Positions 1 to 8,985 of a DNA stretch of 64,000 nucleotides are shown piece by piece. Below the pieces are notes generated by a model. The model saw only the letters and a program-made list of their open reading frames with translations, was not told where the DNA came from and did not search any database. Location: assembly GCF_002738225.1 (NCBI RefSeq), contig NZ_PEBQ01000057.1, positions 1 to 64,000 of the forward strand. Direction: 5' to 3'. Each line of letters opens with the position of its first letter. The stretch's first letter is position 1. This DNA is from Acetobacter pomorum (GTDB taxonomy: Bacteria > Pseudomonadota > Alphaproteobacteria > Acetobacterales > Acetobacteraceae). Position numbers and translations under genes: made by a program.

Positions 1-681
1 CATTCCGTTATCACCGCAGATGGCATGCTGACAGAAAGCTATCTGGATACAGGCAACCGTTCTGCCTTCCAGCAGAAAGGCAAGGTTGTGCGCATAGGTG
101 GCACTGTTAAAACCTGGGCCAATAATGCAGGCGCGCCACTGGAAGTTGCACGTGCCTTTGTTGAACCGCTGTTCCACGCTCTGGAAGGGCGCGAAAACAG
201 TGTTCTGGGCTGCCGTCTGCCTGAAGAAACGGTTGAAACAACCAGCAACCCCGATCTGCACCTTGTTACAGAAACAGGGGCAACCATTCGCCCCATGCGG
301 CAGAATGGGCAGAAATACAGCTTCATGCTGCCGCCGGGCACTCAGTCTGTGCGCATTGTCTCCCGCGCCAGCCGCCCGGCAGATGTGATCGGCCCGTTTG
401 TGGATGACCGCCGTTATATGGGTGTTGCGGTGGCAGATGTGCGCCTGCTTTGCGCCACACAGCCTTACAACATCACGGCACATCTTCAGGCTGAAAAACC
501 GGAAGGTTGGCATGCCTCCAAGGCAACAGATTATGCATGGACAAACGGCAACGCCGTGTTGCCTTTGGGTGCACATCTGCCAGCTGGCACAATGGGCATT
601 CTTTCCATGAATATTCGTGCAGCAGGCCCTTATCTGGTCAATGACCAGCAAAAGAAAGAAATGGCAGCACGTTCTGCCTAA
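1..681 (+). CDS. Hint-domain protein, C-terminal part (5' truncated)
   Basis: The reading frame is open from the first base, so the gene starts outside the window. The visible 226 residues begin with HSVITADG and then LTESYLDTGNRSAF. That pattern closes the Hedgehog/intein-like (Hint_2) domain found in many acetic acid bacterial secreted or adhesin-like proteins. After it comes a beta-rich tail containing DVIGPFVDDRRYMGVAV, which also recurs in that family. Hint domains can cleave or rearrange the peptide bond before them. The catalytic N-terminal half of the domain is not visible here, so activity cannot be judged. A hairpin terminator follows the stop codon. Confidence 0.72.
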   Translation, partial: HSVITADGMLTESYLDTGNRSAFQQKGKVVRIGGTVKTWANNAGAPLEVARAFVEPLFHALEGRENSVLGCRLPEETVETTSNPDLHLVTETGATIRPMRQNGQKYSFMLPPGTQSVRIVSRASRPADVIGPFVDDRRYMGVAVADVRLLCATQPYNITAHLQAEKPEGWHASKATDYAWTNGNAVLPLGAHLPAGTMGILSMNIRAAGPYLVNDQQKKEMAARSA

Positions 682-710
682 GCGTTTCTTTTTATTAAGT
701 TGTGTTACCG

Positions 711-743
711 TAGGCTCTACCTTTCGGGGTAGGGCCTATTTTT
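711..743 (+). terminator. Rho-independent terminator after the Hint-domain gene
   Basis: A stem of TAGGC/CTACC against GGTAG/GCCTA (with a T/G bulge position) is followed by TTTTTATTT. It lies 30 bases after the stop codon of the Hint-domain gene. Confidence 0.75.
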
Positions 744-931
744 ATTTGGCCGCAATTTGCATCCGCACACGTGCACTGTTAAGGCAGAACTATCTCCGGA
801 AATTGAATTGCCTCCTGCCCATAAATAACGCCAGACCAGATGCATGATGCCACAGCATAAAACATGAGAATTTATATATAAATTTTCATAATATCTTTTA
901 TTTATGCCGTAAAGATTGTGGAAGACAAAAT

Positions 932-2200
932 ATGCCTGCCAATATTCACAGCACAAAACCTCAATCCAGCACCTCCACAACTTCCAGCCCAACACCCTAT
1001 ATTATTGCCTGGTTTTTGTGCCTAATCTTTTATCTTCTGCAATACTCCACACGCTCCGCCCCCAGTGTCATGGTGAGCGAACTTGTTTCCGCCTTTGGGC
1101 TTACAACGGTTGGCCTGGGGTCTTTACTGGGGCTGTATTATTACACCTATTCCTTCTGCTCCATTATTTCCGGCGCGGCGGTGGATCGCTGGGGGGCCAA
1201 ATATACCATCTCGTTTGGGGCACTTGTGCTGGCCGTGGGCACCTGCCTGTTTGGCTGGGGGGATGAATGGATGGCAAGCCTTGGCCGCCTGATGCAAGGT
1301 GCGGGCTCGGCTTTTGCTTTTGTGGGCGCTGTGTATCTGGCCGCGCGGGGTTTTCCCAAAAAATATCTGGCCACGGCGGTGGGGGTTACCCAATGCGCGG
1401 GCATGCTGGGCGGGGCCATGGGGCAATCCACCGTGGCATGGCTCATTCATGGTGTTATCAACTGGCATTTTTACTGGATTGATACCGGCCTGCTTGTGGC
1501 GCTGATAGCCGCTTTTCTATTTGTGCTCACCCCGCAGGATAAAAGCGTTACGGCACCCCGTGCGGCTGCGCCCTCTGGCTCCATGTTTGCGCCGTATAAA
1601 AGCGTGCTGAGCAACCCGCAATCTTATCTGTGCGGCCTGTGTGCGGGCCTGCTGTTTTTACCCACCACCGTAGGCAGCATGACATGGGGCATTACGTTTT
1701 TAACCCAAAGCTGGCACATTGGGTACCACGAGGCCGTTTTGCGAGCCGCTATGGTGCCTGTAGGGTGGATGTTTGGCTGCCCTGCCCTTGGTTATTTAAC
1801 AGACAAGATCGGGCGCAGAAAACCCGTATTGCTGGGTGGCATTATTGTTATGGCATTTACGGTTGCCGCCATTATCTACCTGCCGGGCAACACCTTTCCG
1901 CCTTATGTGCTGGCTTTGCTGCTGGGCTTTTCATCCGGCGCGGCCATGATCCCCTACACCATTATCAAGGAAGTGAACGCCGATAACGTAAAAGGCAGCG
2001 CCACAGGGGCCATCAATTTTCTGGTGTTTGTTATAAGTGCTGTGGTTTCCCCACTATTTGCCATTTTCTTGCAACATCTAGGGCATGGGCGCCCGCTTAA
2101 CGGCGCTGATTTTACAGAAGCCTTCAGCTTTGGGCTGGCAGGTATTGTGCTGGCAGGCGCACTTACCTTTTTGCTGCGTGAAACGGGGCAGAAACGCTAA
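932..2200 (+). CDS. MFS transporter
   Basis: A 422-residue inner-membrane protein with about twelve hydrophobic segments, the normal length for a major facilitator superfamily permease. Between the second and third segments it has GAAVDRWGAKYTI, the family's loop 2-3 motif, and the equivalent loop in the second half reads GYLTDKIGRRKPVLLGG. The first 25 residues are polar, rich in Ser/Thr/Pro, and cytoplasmic. The substrate cannot be read from the sequence. The gene follows an AT-rich leader (roughly 840-930) that probably holds its promoter and stands alone or with the small gene downstream. Confidence 0.85.
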   Translation: MPANIHSTKPQSSTSTTSSPTPYIIAWFLCLIFYLLQYSTRSAPSVMVSELVSAFGLTTVGLGSLLGLYYYTYSFCSIISGAAVDRWGAKYTISFGALVLAVGTCLFGWGDEWMASLGRLMQGAGSAFAFVGAVYLAARGFPKKYLATAVGVTQCAGMLGGAMGQSTVAWLIHGVINWHFYWIDTGLLVALIAAFLFVLTPQDKSVTAPRAAAPSGSMFAPYKSVLSNPQSYLCGLCAGLLFLPTTVGSMTWGITFLTQSWHIGYHEAVLRAAMVPVGWMFGCPALGYLTDKIGRRKPVLLGGIIVMAFTVAAIIYLPGNTFPPYVLALLLGFSSGAAMIPYTIIKEVNADNVKGSATGAINFLVFVISAVVSPLFAIFLQHLGHGRPLNGADFTEAFSFGLAGIVLAGALTFLLRETGQKR

Positions 2201-2293
2201 GGCTGCACACACGCAAAATGCGGGTTATTCTTGCCAAACAGACCGCACATGTGCCCTTTTGTGATGACTTTTGCATCACCACAAGGATCACTC

Positions 2294-2521
2294 ATGACAG
2301 ATGCCCCTACCCCCACGCCGGAAGTAGACTGGACAGAGGAAGACCCGATAGACGCGGATATTGATGCCCGCGTTGCGCAGGTAAATCAGGCGGCTGGGTT
2401 GCCGCCAGAAAAACCCACGCGGTTTGGGCCGCTTATTAGCATTGGGTTGCCGTGGCTGATTGTCAGCATCGTGCTGCTTACCGGTTTATGGATGTTTTTT
2501 TTCCCGGTTTTTTTCCATTAA
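2294..2521 (+). CDS. Small single-pass membrane protein, unknown function
   Basis: A 75-residue protein with an acidic, proline-rich N-terminal half and one hydrophobic segment near residues 47-70, ending FFFPVFFH. I chose the ATG at 2294 because AAGGA lies a suitable distance upstream; the frame stays open further upstream but without a ribosome binding site. The topology suggests a tail-anchored or type II inner-membrane peptide. I do not recognise a family. It follows the MFS gene on the same strand and ends 8 bases from the convergent methyltransferase gene. Confidence 0.6.
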   Translation: MTDAPTPTPEVDWTEEDPIDADIDARVAQVNQAAGLPPEKPTRFGPLISIGLPWLIVSIVLLTGLWMFFFPVFFH

Positions 2522-2529
2522 CCTGGCCT

Positions 2530-3633
2530 TCAGCTCTTTTTGCGCAGACCGCCAAGAGCCTTGCGTAACGGAGCCGTCACCTTCCATGATGAAGATGCCC
2601 GCATGATTTCTACATCCCGCCGGGCCTGCGCAACTTCCTGCGCCAGATGTTCTTCCCGCAGGCTGCCATAAAACTGCGGACCCTGCTTTTTTACTCCTTC
2701 CAGCGTAGAGCCTGCGCAAATCACCTTTTTGGTTTCCGGGCTTAGTTCCGTGCAAAAGGGTTGCTGCATCATGTCCGGGATAGCGGAAGATAAAAAGTCA
2801 TCCACCCGCATGTTGCCAAACTGGGCTTTGGCATCATCTGGCAGGCCGTTTTTCCAATCCTCCATCATCCAGCGCAGGGCATGAATGGGGTGGAAGTGGT
2901 CTTCCACAATGCAGTACTGGATATCACACCATTTTTCAAAAAGGCTGATATTTCCTTCAGGCGTGGCGTTAAAGTAGTGTGATGGATAACCGTGCACAGG
3001 CTGCAAGAACGGGTAATCTATGCGCACAATGCCGCCGGGTTTCAGCACACGGCAGATTTCGGCCGCAACCTCCCACGGGCGCTTGGTATGTTCCAGCGTG
3101 GCGGCACACAGCACAAAATCAAACTGGGCATCGGCAAAAGGCAGATTTTCACCCACGCACACCACATCGGTGCTCAGGGCGGGAAATACATCCACATTCA
3201 CCATCTGCTCGGTTACGGTATCACGCAGCCCGGCCCCCACATCCAGAAACATCCAATCCGGGTGTTCTTTTTGCAGGCCCGCAATATAGCCGCCGTAATT
3301 ATGGGCCGAAATGGGCGGAAAAGGCGGAATATGAAACTCCTGCCTTATGGCGTCTGTCATGTAATTGGCGGGCTGGCCATAGGTGCGTGGTGTTACGGGG
3401 TTCTGGCGGAAGGCAATGCGCTCCAGCTTGCGTTCCCGCATGGCGGCCACCAGATCCTGATTGGCAGCCTGCATCCGCCCTTCGTGCTGGCCATACTGGG
3501 CATAATGCTGGGGGGCAGAAAGCCCACACGCGGCCACATCCGGGTTGGCCTGCCAGTAGGCCAGATCATCCGCTGGGGTTTTAAAAACCGGTGTTCTGAT
3601 AACTGGCACTTCGTTATAGGAACCGTCTTGCAT
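2530..3633 (-). CDS. Class I SAM-dependent methyltransferase with N-terminal NPDV module
   Basis: A 367-residue protein. The SAM-binding motif is FLDVGAG (about residues 129-135), followed by ENLPFAD, then FDFVLCAATLEH (171-182) and RVLKPGG (195-201), the usual order of a Methyltransf_11 fold. Before it, residues 25-52 contain YWQANPDVAACG and HYAQYGQHEGR, a short module often seen in polysaccharide-modifying and glycosyltransferase proteins. The C-terminal SSSWKVTAPLRKALGG resembles the tail of glycosyltransferases. A surface-glycan methyltransferase is therefore likely; the acceptor is unknown. The start is ATG at 3633 (AAGGTAGAG upstream); a TTG at 3663 is an alternative. It is divergent from the GT61 gene. 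Confidence 0.75.
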   Translation of the reverse strand: MQDGSYNEVPVIRTPVFKTPADDLAYWQANPDVAACGLSAPQHYAQYGQHEGRMQAANQDLVAAMRERKLERIAFRQNPVTPRTYGQPANYMTDAIRQEFHIPPFPPISAHNYGGYIAGLQKEHPDWMFLDVGAGLRDTVTEQMVNVDVFPALSTDVVCVGENLPFADAQFDFVLCAATLEHTKRPWEVAAEICRVLKPGGIVRIDYPFLQPVHGYPSHYFNATPEGNISLFEKWCDIQYCIVEDHFHPIHALRWMMEDWKNGLPDDAKAQFGNMRVDDFLSSAIPDMMQQPFCTELSPETKKVICAGSTLEGVKKQGPQFYGSLREEHLAQEVAQARRDVEIMRASSSWKVTAPLRKALGGLRKKS

Positions 3634-3740
3634 CCGCTCTACCTTGCATATTGTGCGCGCCAAAGTTCCGCCCTATTGCCTGAACCCAAGCCCCACCCCT
3701 ATACTTGGCACACCCTTGCAAAACGCTAAAGCCCCCTGCC

Positions 3741-4817
3741 ATGTCCGTTTCTGTTTCTGCCTTTCCGTGTGTTTTTCAGGCTGCTGGCCGCCGGGGGCTG
3801 ATTGAAACCTCACCCCGCATGGGTGGCACCTTTGCCTTTGGCGGCACCATGCCCGATGGCACCCACAGCCTGCTGACAGACTGGCACACAGATACCCCGC
3901 CCATCTACCGCTACAGTTTTGGCCCCGCAGTGTTTGACCCCGCACTGGCCCTGTTTGCGTGGGAAGGCCACCCTTTGCATGATACGGTTTATACCCAAGG
4001 GCCAGATGCGCTCAAACGCTGGCACGCAGCCCCCACCAGCACACCGGTGGAGCAACATCATTGCACCGCATGGGCCGGGTTTGACCACTGGAACACCAAT
4101 TACTACCACTGGGTGGCACACACGGTTCCGGCCCTTTACTATTTTCTCAAACATGCCGGGCAGAACGATGTGTTTTTGCTGCCCCCCCTTACCGCGTGGC
4201 AGGAGCAGTTTGTAACCCTTGCAGGGCTTGCGCCCGAACGGCGGCTGATCACACAGCCCGGTACGCGCTACGCCTTCCCCCGCGTGGTGTATACAGATTT
4301 TGTGCGCGGCAAAACGGATTTTACGGCATCTGCAACATCTCGTACAGCCTATGCCGCGTTGCGTCAGGCGGCCAGCCCTACCGCCAAACGCGGGCGCTAC
4401 CTGTTTTTGGAACGCGGTGAGGCCACAAACCGCCGCATACCTAACGAGGCCGAGTTGGCCGAGGCCCTGACCTTACACGGCTTTGCCCGTGTGCAGCCCG
4501 AACGCCTGCCCGTGGCCCAGCAGATAGAATTGTTTGCCCAAGCCGATATGGTGGTGGGCTTTTTGGGCGCGGGGCTTGCCAATGTGGCCTGGTGCCAGCC
4601 CGGCACACTGGTGTACGAACTGGTGCCCAGCCACCATCTTAACCCGTGTTTTCTGGCCATGTGTATTCAGGGTAGTTTGCCGTATTGGGCAGACAAGATA
4701 GAAACCGGCGTGGCGCATAAGGACCACTACACACCCGCCAGCCTACCCCTGCCTGTGGGCGAGATTGTCCGCCACGCACAAGCTCTGTTGCACTGGCGCA
4801 AGGGCCAGACGGATTAA
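3741..4817 (+). CDS. Glycosyltransferase family 61 protein
   Basis: A 358-residue protein. The core shows HWNTNYYHWVAHTVPALYYF in the first half and FLGAGLANVAWCQPGTLVYE near the C-terminus. These are hallmarks of GT61 (formerly DUF563) transferases, where the GAGLAN...PG stretch belongs to the nucleotide-sugar site. No signal peptide or membrane segment is seen, so it should act in the cytoplasm on a glycan or lipid-linked acceptor. The ATG at 3741 is the first ATG in frame; a TTG at 3705 is less likely. The gene diverges from the methyltransferase gene, and both may serve the same cell-surface glycan. Confidence 0.78.
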   Translation: MSVSVSAFPCVFQAAGRRGLIETSPRMGGTFAFGGTMPDGTHSLLTDWHTDTPPIYRYSFGPAVFDPALALFAWEGHPLHDTVYTQGPDALKRWHAAPTSTPVEQHHCTAWAGFDHWNTNYYHWVAHTVPALYYFLKHAGQNDVFLLPPLTAWQEQFVTLAGLAPERRLITQPGTRYAFPRVVYTDFVRGKTDFTASATSRTAYAALRQAASPTAKRGRYLFLERGEATNRRIPNEAELAEALTLHGFARVQPERLPVAQQIELFAQADMVVGFLGAGLANVAWCQPGTLVYELVPSHHLNPCFLAMCIQGSLPYWADKIETGVAHKDHYTPASLPLPVGEIVRHAQALLHWRKGQTD

Positions 4818-4924
4818 AGAGATCTGTCTGTATTTCTGTATATATATTCAATAAGATTCCGTTTCTGTTCCGAAAGTGTTAGGCTGGTTTTTCGTACACC
4901 AAAAACCACCAGCAGGAGCCCCCC

Positions 4925-5386
4925 ATGCCAACCCTTATGATAAACGGCCAGCCGCACAGCGTGGACGTTGATGCCGATACGCCGTTGCTCTGGGTGTTGC
5001 GCGATATATTGGGCCTGAACGCCGCCAAGTTTGGCTGCGGCATTGCCCAGTGCGGGGCCTGCACCGTGTATGTAGATGGCAAGGCCGTGCGTGCGTGCAA
5101 CCTGCCCGTTGGGCTGGTGGGCACGCGCGCCATTACCACGCCAGAGGGGCTGGAAAGCGCAGACCCGGTTGTGCAAGCTGTAAAATCTGCGTGGGTGGCG
5201 CTGGATGTGGTGCAGTGCGGATACTGCCAGCCGGGGCAGGTTATGGCTGCCGTGGCCCTGCTACGCACCACCCCCAACCCCACGGATGAACAGATAGACA
5301 GCGCCATGTCTGGCAATATGTGCCGGTGTGGCACGTATATGCGTATTCGCGCAGCCATTCACCACGCAGCGGGAGAACTGGCATGA
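4925..5386 (+). CDS. Aldehyde dehydrogenase small subunit, [2Fe-2S] protein
   Basis: A 153-residue iron-sulfur subunit of a xanthine-oxidase-family enzyme. Cysteines 38, 43, 46 and 58 form the plant-ferredoxin-type cluster, and Cys98, Cys101, Cys133 and Cys135 (QCGYCQPG and MCRCG) form the second [2Fe-2S] cluster. It shuttles electrons from the molybdenum site of the large subunit to the cytochrome subunit encoded downstream. No signal peptide is present, so it is probably exported with the Tat-targeted large subunit. AGGAG lies before the ATG. The small-large-cytochrome order matches the acetic acid bacterial membrane-bound aldehyde dehydrogenase (AldF/AldS-type subunit). An isoquinoline 1-oxidoreductase alpha subunit is the main alternative. 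Confidence 0.85.
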   Translation: MPTLMINGQPHSVDVDADTPLLWVLRDILGLNAAKFGCGIAQCGACTVYVDGKAVRACNLPVGLVGTRAITTPEGLESADPVVQAVKSAWVALDVVQCGYCQPGQVMAAVALLRTTPNPTDEQIDSAMSGNMCRCGTYMRIRAAIHHAAGELA

Positions 5387-7575
5387 GCACTCATTCCCCC
5401 TCATCCGCCGCACAGTTAAAAACCGGCCGCAGGCGCATGCTGCAAGCGGGTGGTGCATTATTGCTGGCAACACTTTGGCCCACAGCACGCGGGCGGGCGG
5501 CACAAGCCACGCAAGCAGGCACCGGCGTGTTGGTGGAAGATGTTACCACCCCCTTTGCACCCAATGCGTTTATTCGTATTGCCGCAGATAATACCGTCAC
5601 CCTCATTTTGCCAAATATCGAGATGGGGCAAGGTATTTACACATCATCCGTGATGCTCATGGCGGAAGAACTGGGGATAGACCCGTTTGCCGTGCAGATA
5701 GAGGCCGCGCCCCCCGGTGGCGGGGCGGAAATTACCGGCGGTTCTACCTCTATCATGACAGAGTGGTTGCCGTTGCGCCAAGCCGGTGCGGCTGCCCGCG
5801 CCATGCTGGTGCAAGCGGCCGCCACACGCTGGGGCGTTGCGCCAGAAAGCTGCACAACCGCAAACGGGGCCGTGGTGCATACGCCCACTGGCCGCACTGT
5901 GCCATTTGGTGATGTTGCCGCAGAAGCCGCCACGCTGCCTGTGCCCAAAGAGCCAAAACTGAAAGATGCCGCCAATTACACGCTGGTTGGCCGTAAGCAT
6001 CATCGGCTGGATAGCCAGATCAAGGTGGATGGCACCGCCCGCTTTGGCATGGATGTGCAGGTGCCGGGCATGAAAATTGGCACCGTGGCCGCCTGCCCCG
6101 TGCAGGGTGGCACCCTGCGCAGCATGAACCGCAACGCCGCCTTGGCCGTAAATGGCGTACACGCTGTGCTGGTAACGGATAATAAAGATACCGTATGCGT
6201 GGTGGCAGAGCATTACTGGGCCGCACGCAAGGGCCTGAAAGCTCTGCATATACAATGGAATTTTGGAAAAAACGCGGCCATTACCACCCAGACCATTTAT
6301 GATGATCTGCACGCAGGGCTAAACGGCCCGGCCATTGTGGCCAACGCCAAAGCAGATGCGCCGGGGGTGATTGGCAAAGCCGGTGCAACCTACACAGCCA
6401 CCTATCAGCAGCCCCTGCTGGCCCATTCCCCCATGGAGCCCATAAACTGCACCGCCCATGTGCGGCCAGATGGGTGTGATGTATGGGCAGGCACACAGGT
6501 GGCCGAACGCGCGCGAGATACCGCAGCCGAAATAACCGGCCTGCCCGCCAGCAAGATTACGGTGCACAGCCAGTATATTGGCGGCGGTTTTGGCCGCAGG
6601 CTGGAGCACGAATACGTAACCCAGTGCGTGCAGTTTGCAAAACAAGTGCCCTACCCGCTGAAAATTGTCTGGAGCCGGGAAGAAGATATTACGAAGGACA
6701 GGTATCGCCCGGCCTATGTTGATAAACTCACCGCCGCGCTGGATGACAAAGGGTATATCACCGCGCTGCAACATCGCATTGTCGGCCCGGCCGTGGTAGC
6801 GCGGTGGGACCCGCCAGAACTGACAAAGGATGGGTATGATGAAGACCTCTCCCTTGCCACGGTGGTCACCCCCTATACCTATCCCGCGTATCGGCTGGAG
6901 TTTGCCCGGCGCGAGGCCCCCGGCATCACCACCGCATGGTGGCGTGGCGTGGGTGGCACGCGCGGCCTGTTTGTGGTGGAAGGGTTTATAGATGAACTAG
7001 CCGCCCGCGCGGGGGCAGACCCGGTAGCCTATCGGCGCGCCATGGTGCAGAACAACCCGCGCGCGCTGGCGGTGCTGGAACGTGCCGCAGCAGATGCAGG
7101 CTGGGCCACACCTGTGCCCAAAGGCCGGGCGCGTGGCATGGCCTTGCAGTTTGCGTTTGGATCTTACATGGCCAGCATTGCAGAAATTGAAATGCCCAGC
7201 CCGGATGAAGTAATTATCCACCGCGTGACGGCAGCCGTGGATTGCGGGCAGGTGGTCAACCCGGACCAGGTAGTGGCGCAAATAGAGGGCGGCCTGATTT
7301 TTGGTTTTTCCGCCGCCCTGTATAACGAGATCACGCTGGAAAATGGGCGTGTGCAACAGCAAAACTTCAATACATGGCGCGTAATGCGCATGAACGAGGC
7401 CCCACGCCGCATTGATGTGGTGGTGATGCCCAGCAAGGAGGACCCCGGCGGCATTGGTGAGGTTGGCACCGCTGCCGCAGCCCCGCTGCTGGCCAACGCC
7501 ATGGCGGCGGCACAGGGGCGGCGTTACCGCAGCCTGCCCCTGCTTTCTGCCCGCAACACGGAAGGGAAAGAGTAA
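5383..7575 (+). CDS. Aldehyde dehydrogenase large subunit, molybdopterin-binding
   Basis: A 730-residue catalytic subunit whose ATG overlaps the small-subunit stop (ATGA). The N-terminus has a Tat signal with TGRRRMLQAGGALLLA (Arg16-Arg17), so the folded cofactor-loaded enzyme is exported to the periplasm. Molybdopterin-contact motifs are visible: NIEMGQGIYTS, SPMEPINCTA, GGGFGRRLEHEY, WWRGVGGTRG, and GGIGEVGTAAAAP near the C-terminus, whose Glu is the conserved active-site base of the xanthine oxidase family. It would oxidise aldehydes such as acetaldehyde and feed ubiquinone via the cytochrome subunit. The substrate is inferred from gene order and genus. Isoquinoline-oxidoreductase-like enzymes share this architecture. 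Confidence 0.85.
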   Translation: MSTHSPSSAAQLKTGRRRMLQAGGALLLATLWPTARGRAAQATQAGTGVLVEDVTTPFAPNAFIRIAADNTVTLILPNIEMGQGIYTSSVMLMAEELGIDPFAVQIEAAPPGGGAEITGGSTSIMTEWLPLRQAGAAARAMLVQAAATRWGVAPESCTTANGAVVHTPTGRTVPFGDVAAEAATLPVPKEPKLKDAANYTLVGRKHHRLDSQIKVDGTARFGMDVQVPGMKIGTVAACPVQGGTLRSMNRNAALAVNGVHAVLVTDNKDTVCVVAEHYWAARKGLKALHIQWNFGKNAAITTQTIYDDLHAGLNGPAIVANAKADAPGVIGKAGATYTATYQQPLLAHSPMEPINCTAHVRPDGCDVWAGTQVAERARDTAAEITGLPASKITVHSQYIGGGFGRRLEHEYVTQCVQFAKQVPYPLKIVWSREEDITKDRYRPAYVDKLTAALDDKGYITALQHRIVGPAVVARWDPPELTKDGYDEDLSLATVVTPYTYPAYRLEFARREAPGITTAWWRGVGGTRGLFVVEGFIDELAARAGADPVAYRRAMVQNNPRALAVLERAAADAGWATPVPKGRARGMALQFAFGSYMASIAEIEMPSPDEVIIHRVTAAVDCGQVVNPDQVVAQIEGGLIFGFSAALYNEITLENGRVQQQNFNTWRVMRMNEAPRRIDVVVMPSKEDPGGIGEVGTAAAAPLLANAMAAAQGRRYRSLPLLSARNTEGKE

Positions 7576-7579
7576 GACC

Positions 7580-8884
7580 ATGACACACGCTTTTTCTTTC
7601 CTACCCGCAAAACGTGTTTCCCTTTCTGGCACAGTCACCTTAACGGCCCTGCTGCTGGCCACATTGTGCCTGCCCACACATGCAGCCCATGCCAGTGCTG
7701 CGGAGGAAGGCACACCCGGCAACACACCGGTGGAACGCGGCCAGTACCTCACCCATGCATCGGATTGCGAGGTCTGCCACACTGCACCGGGCGGCATGCC
7801 CTATGCTGGCGGGCGGGCGTTCAAAATACCGGGCATGGGTGTTGTGTATTCCACCAACATTACGGCAGATAAGCAGCACGGCGTGGGCGCGTGGAGCGAT
7901 GCGGAGTTTGTTGCCGCTGTAAAACAAGGGGTTTCCCCCGGTGGCAAGCATCTTTACCCTGCCATGCCCTACCCTGCCTATTCCCGCCTGAGTGATCAGG
8001 ATGTGCGCGATATTCGGGCCTATCTGGCCACCTTGCCCACATCGGCCAGCGCGGCGCCCAAAAACAACCTGCGTTTTCCTTTTTCCATACGCAGTCTGAT
8101 GATTTTCTGGAACATTATAAACGGCCCGACTTCTGCCTACCCGGATGATACTAGCAAATCCGCCCAATGGAACCGCGGCCGCTGGCTTGTAGAAGGCCCC
8201 GGCCACTGTGCGGATTGCCACAGCCCGCGTACACTCACCTTTGGGCTTTCAAGCAGCAAAGCATTTGGCGGAAATACGTTAAATGGCTGGCGTATTTACA
8301 ATATCTCGTCCGATCCCAAAAGCGGCATTGGCGGGTGGACAGAGGCCGAACTGGCGCAATATCTCTCCACCGGCCATGCAGATGGCCACGGCACAGCATC
8401 TGGCGATATGGCAGATGTTATAGGCCACAGCCTGCGCTACCTTACACCGGCGGATATTCAGGCTATGGTGACGTATCTACGCAGCACAAAACCTGTGAGC
8501 ACACCGCAGGATTCCGTAACCTTCCGCAACGTGGCCAATGGAGATGCCAGCCTGCCACAAAACAGCCGGGGTGCGCGGCTTTATGCCTCGGCCTGCGCGG
8601 GCTGCCATCTGCCCGATGGCACAGGGCGGCAAAGCAGCTTTGCCAGCATTGCGGGTGGGCGCTCATTGGGTGCGGATAATGGCCGTAACCTGATACAGGT
8701 TTTGGTAAATGGTACGGGCCTGCAAACCGCAACAGGCGTGCAGATTATGCCGCATTTTACTGGTGGCGGGCTTAGCAACCGTGATCTGGCAGACATTGCC
8801 GCGTTTGTCATGACGCACTTTACCACGGCCCAACCGCATGATCTGGAAAAACAGGTTGAACAGACTGTAAAAGAGCGGGACTAA
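7580..8884 (+). CDS. Aldehyde dehydrogenase cytochrome c subunit (tri-haem)
   Basis: A 434-residue periplasmic cytochrome with a cleavable signal peptide (hydrophobic stretch to about residue 35, then THAAHA). It has three CxxCH haem sites: CEVCH at residues 63-67, CADCH near 210 and CAGCH at about 339-343. This tri-haem layout is shared by the cytochrome subunits of acetic acid bacterial alcohol and aldehyde dehydrogenases, which pass electrons to membrane ubiquinone. The gene begins 4 bases after the large subunit stop and is followed by a strong terminator, so the three genes form one operon. Confidence 0.88.
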   Translation: MTHAFSFLPAKRVSLSGTVTLTALLLATLCLPTHAAHASAAEEGTPGNTPVERGQYLTHASDCEVCHTAPGGMPYAGGRAFKIPGMGVVYSTNITADKQHGVGAWSDAEFVAAVKQGVSPGGKHLYPAMPYPAYSRLSDQDVRDIRAYLATLPTSASAAPKNNLRFPFSIRSLMIFWNIINGPTSAYPDDTSKSAQWNRGRWLVEGPGHCADCHSPRTLTFGLSSSKAFGGNTLNGWRIYNISSDPKSGIGGWTEAELAQYLSTGHADGHGTASGDMADVIGHSLRYLTPADIQAMVTYLRSTKPVSTPQDSVTFRNVANGDASLPQNSRGARLYASACAGCHLPDGTGRQSSFASIAGGRSLGADNGRNLIQVLVNGTGLQTATGVQIMPHFTGGGLSNRDLADIAAFVMTHFTTAQPHDLEKQVEQTVKERD

Positions 8885-8900
8885 CTTTTTCTGAAAAACA

Positions 8901-8941
8901 AAAACCGTGCCGGGAGCACTCTGCCCTGGCACGGTTTTTTT
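8901..8941 (+). terminator. Terminator of the aldehyde dehydrogenase operon
   Basis: A near-perfect stem, AAAACCGTGCC against GGCACGGTTTT, ends in seven T residues. It starts 16 bases after the cytochrome subunit stop. The A-rich 5' arm would also allow it to act on transcripts arriving from the opposite strand. Confidence 0.9.
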
Positions 8942-8985
8942 GTATCCGCCACGCTTAAAGTCTATTGCGTGGCAGAGTTTGGATA

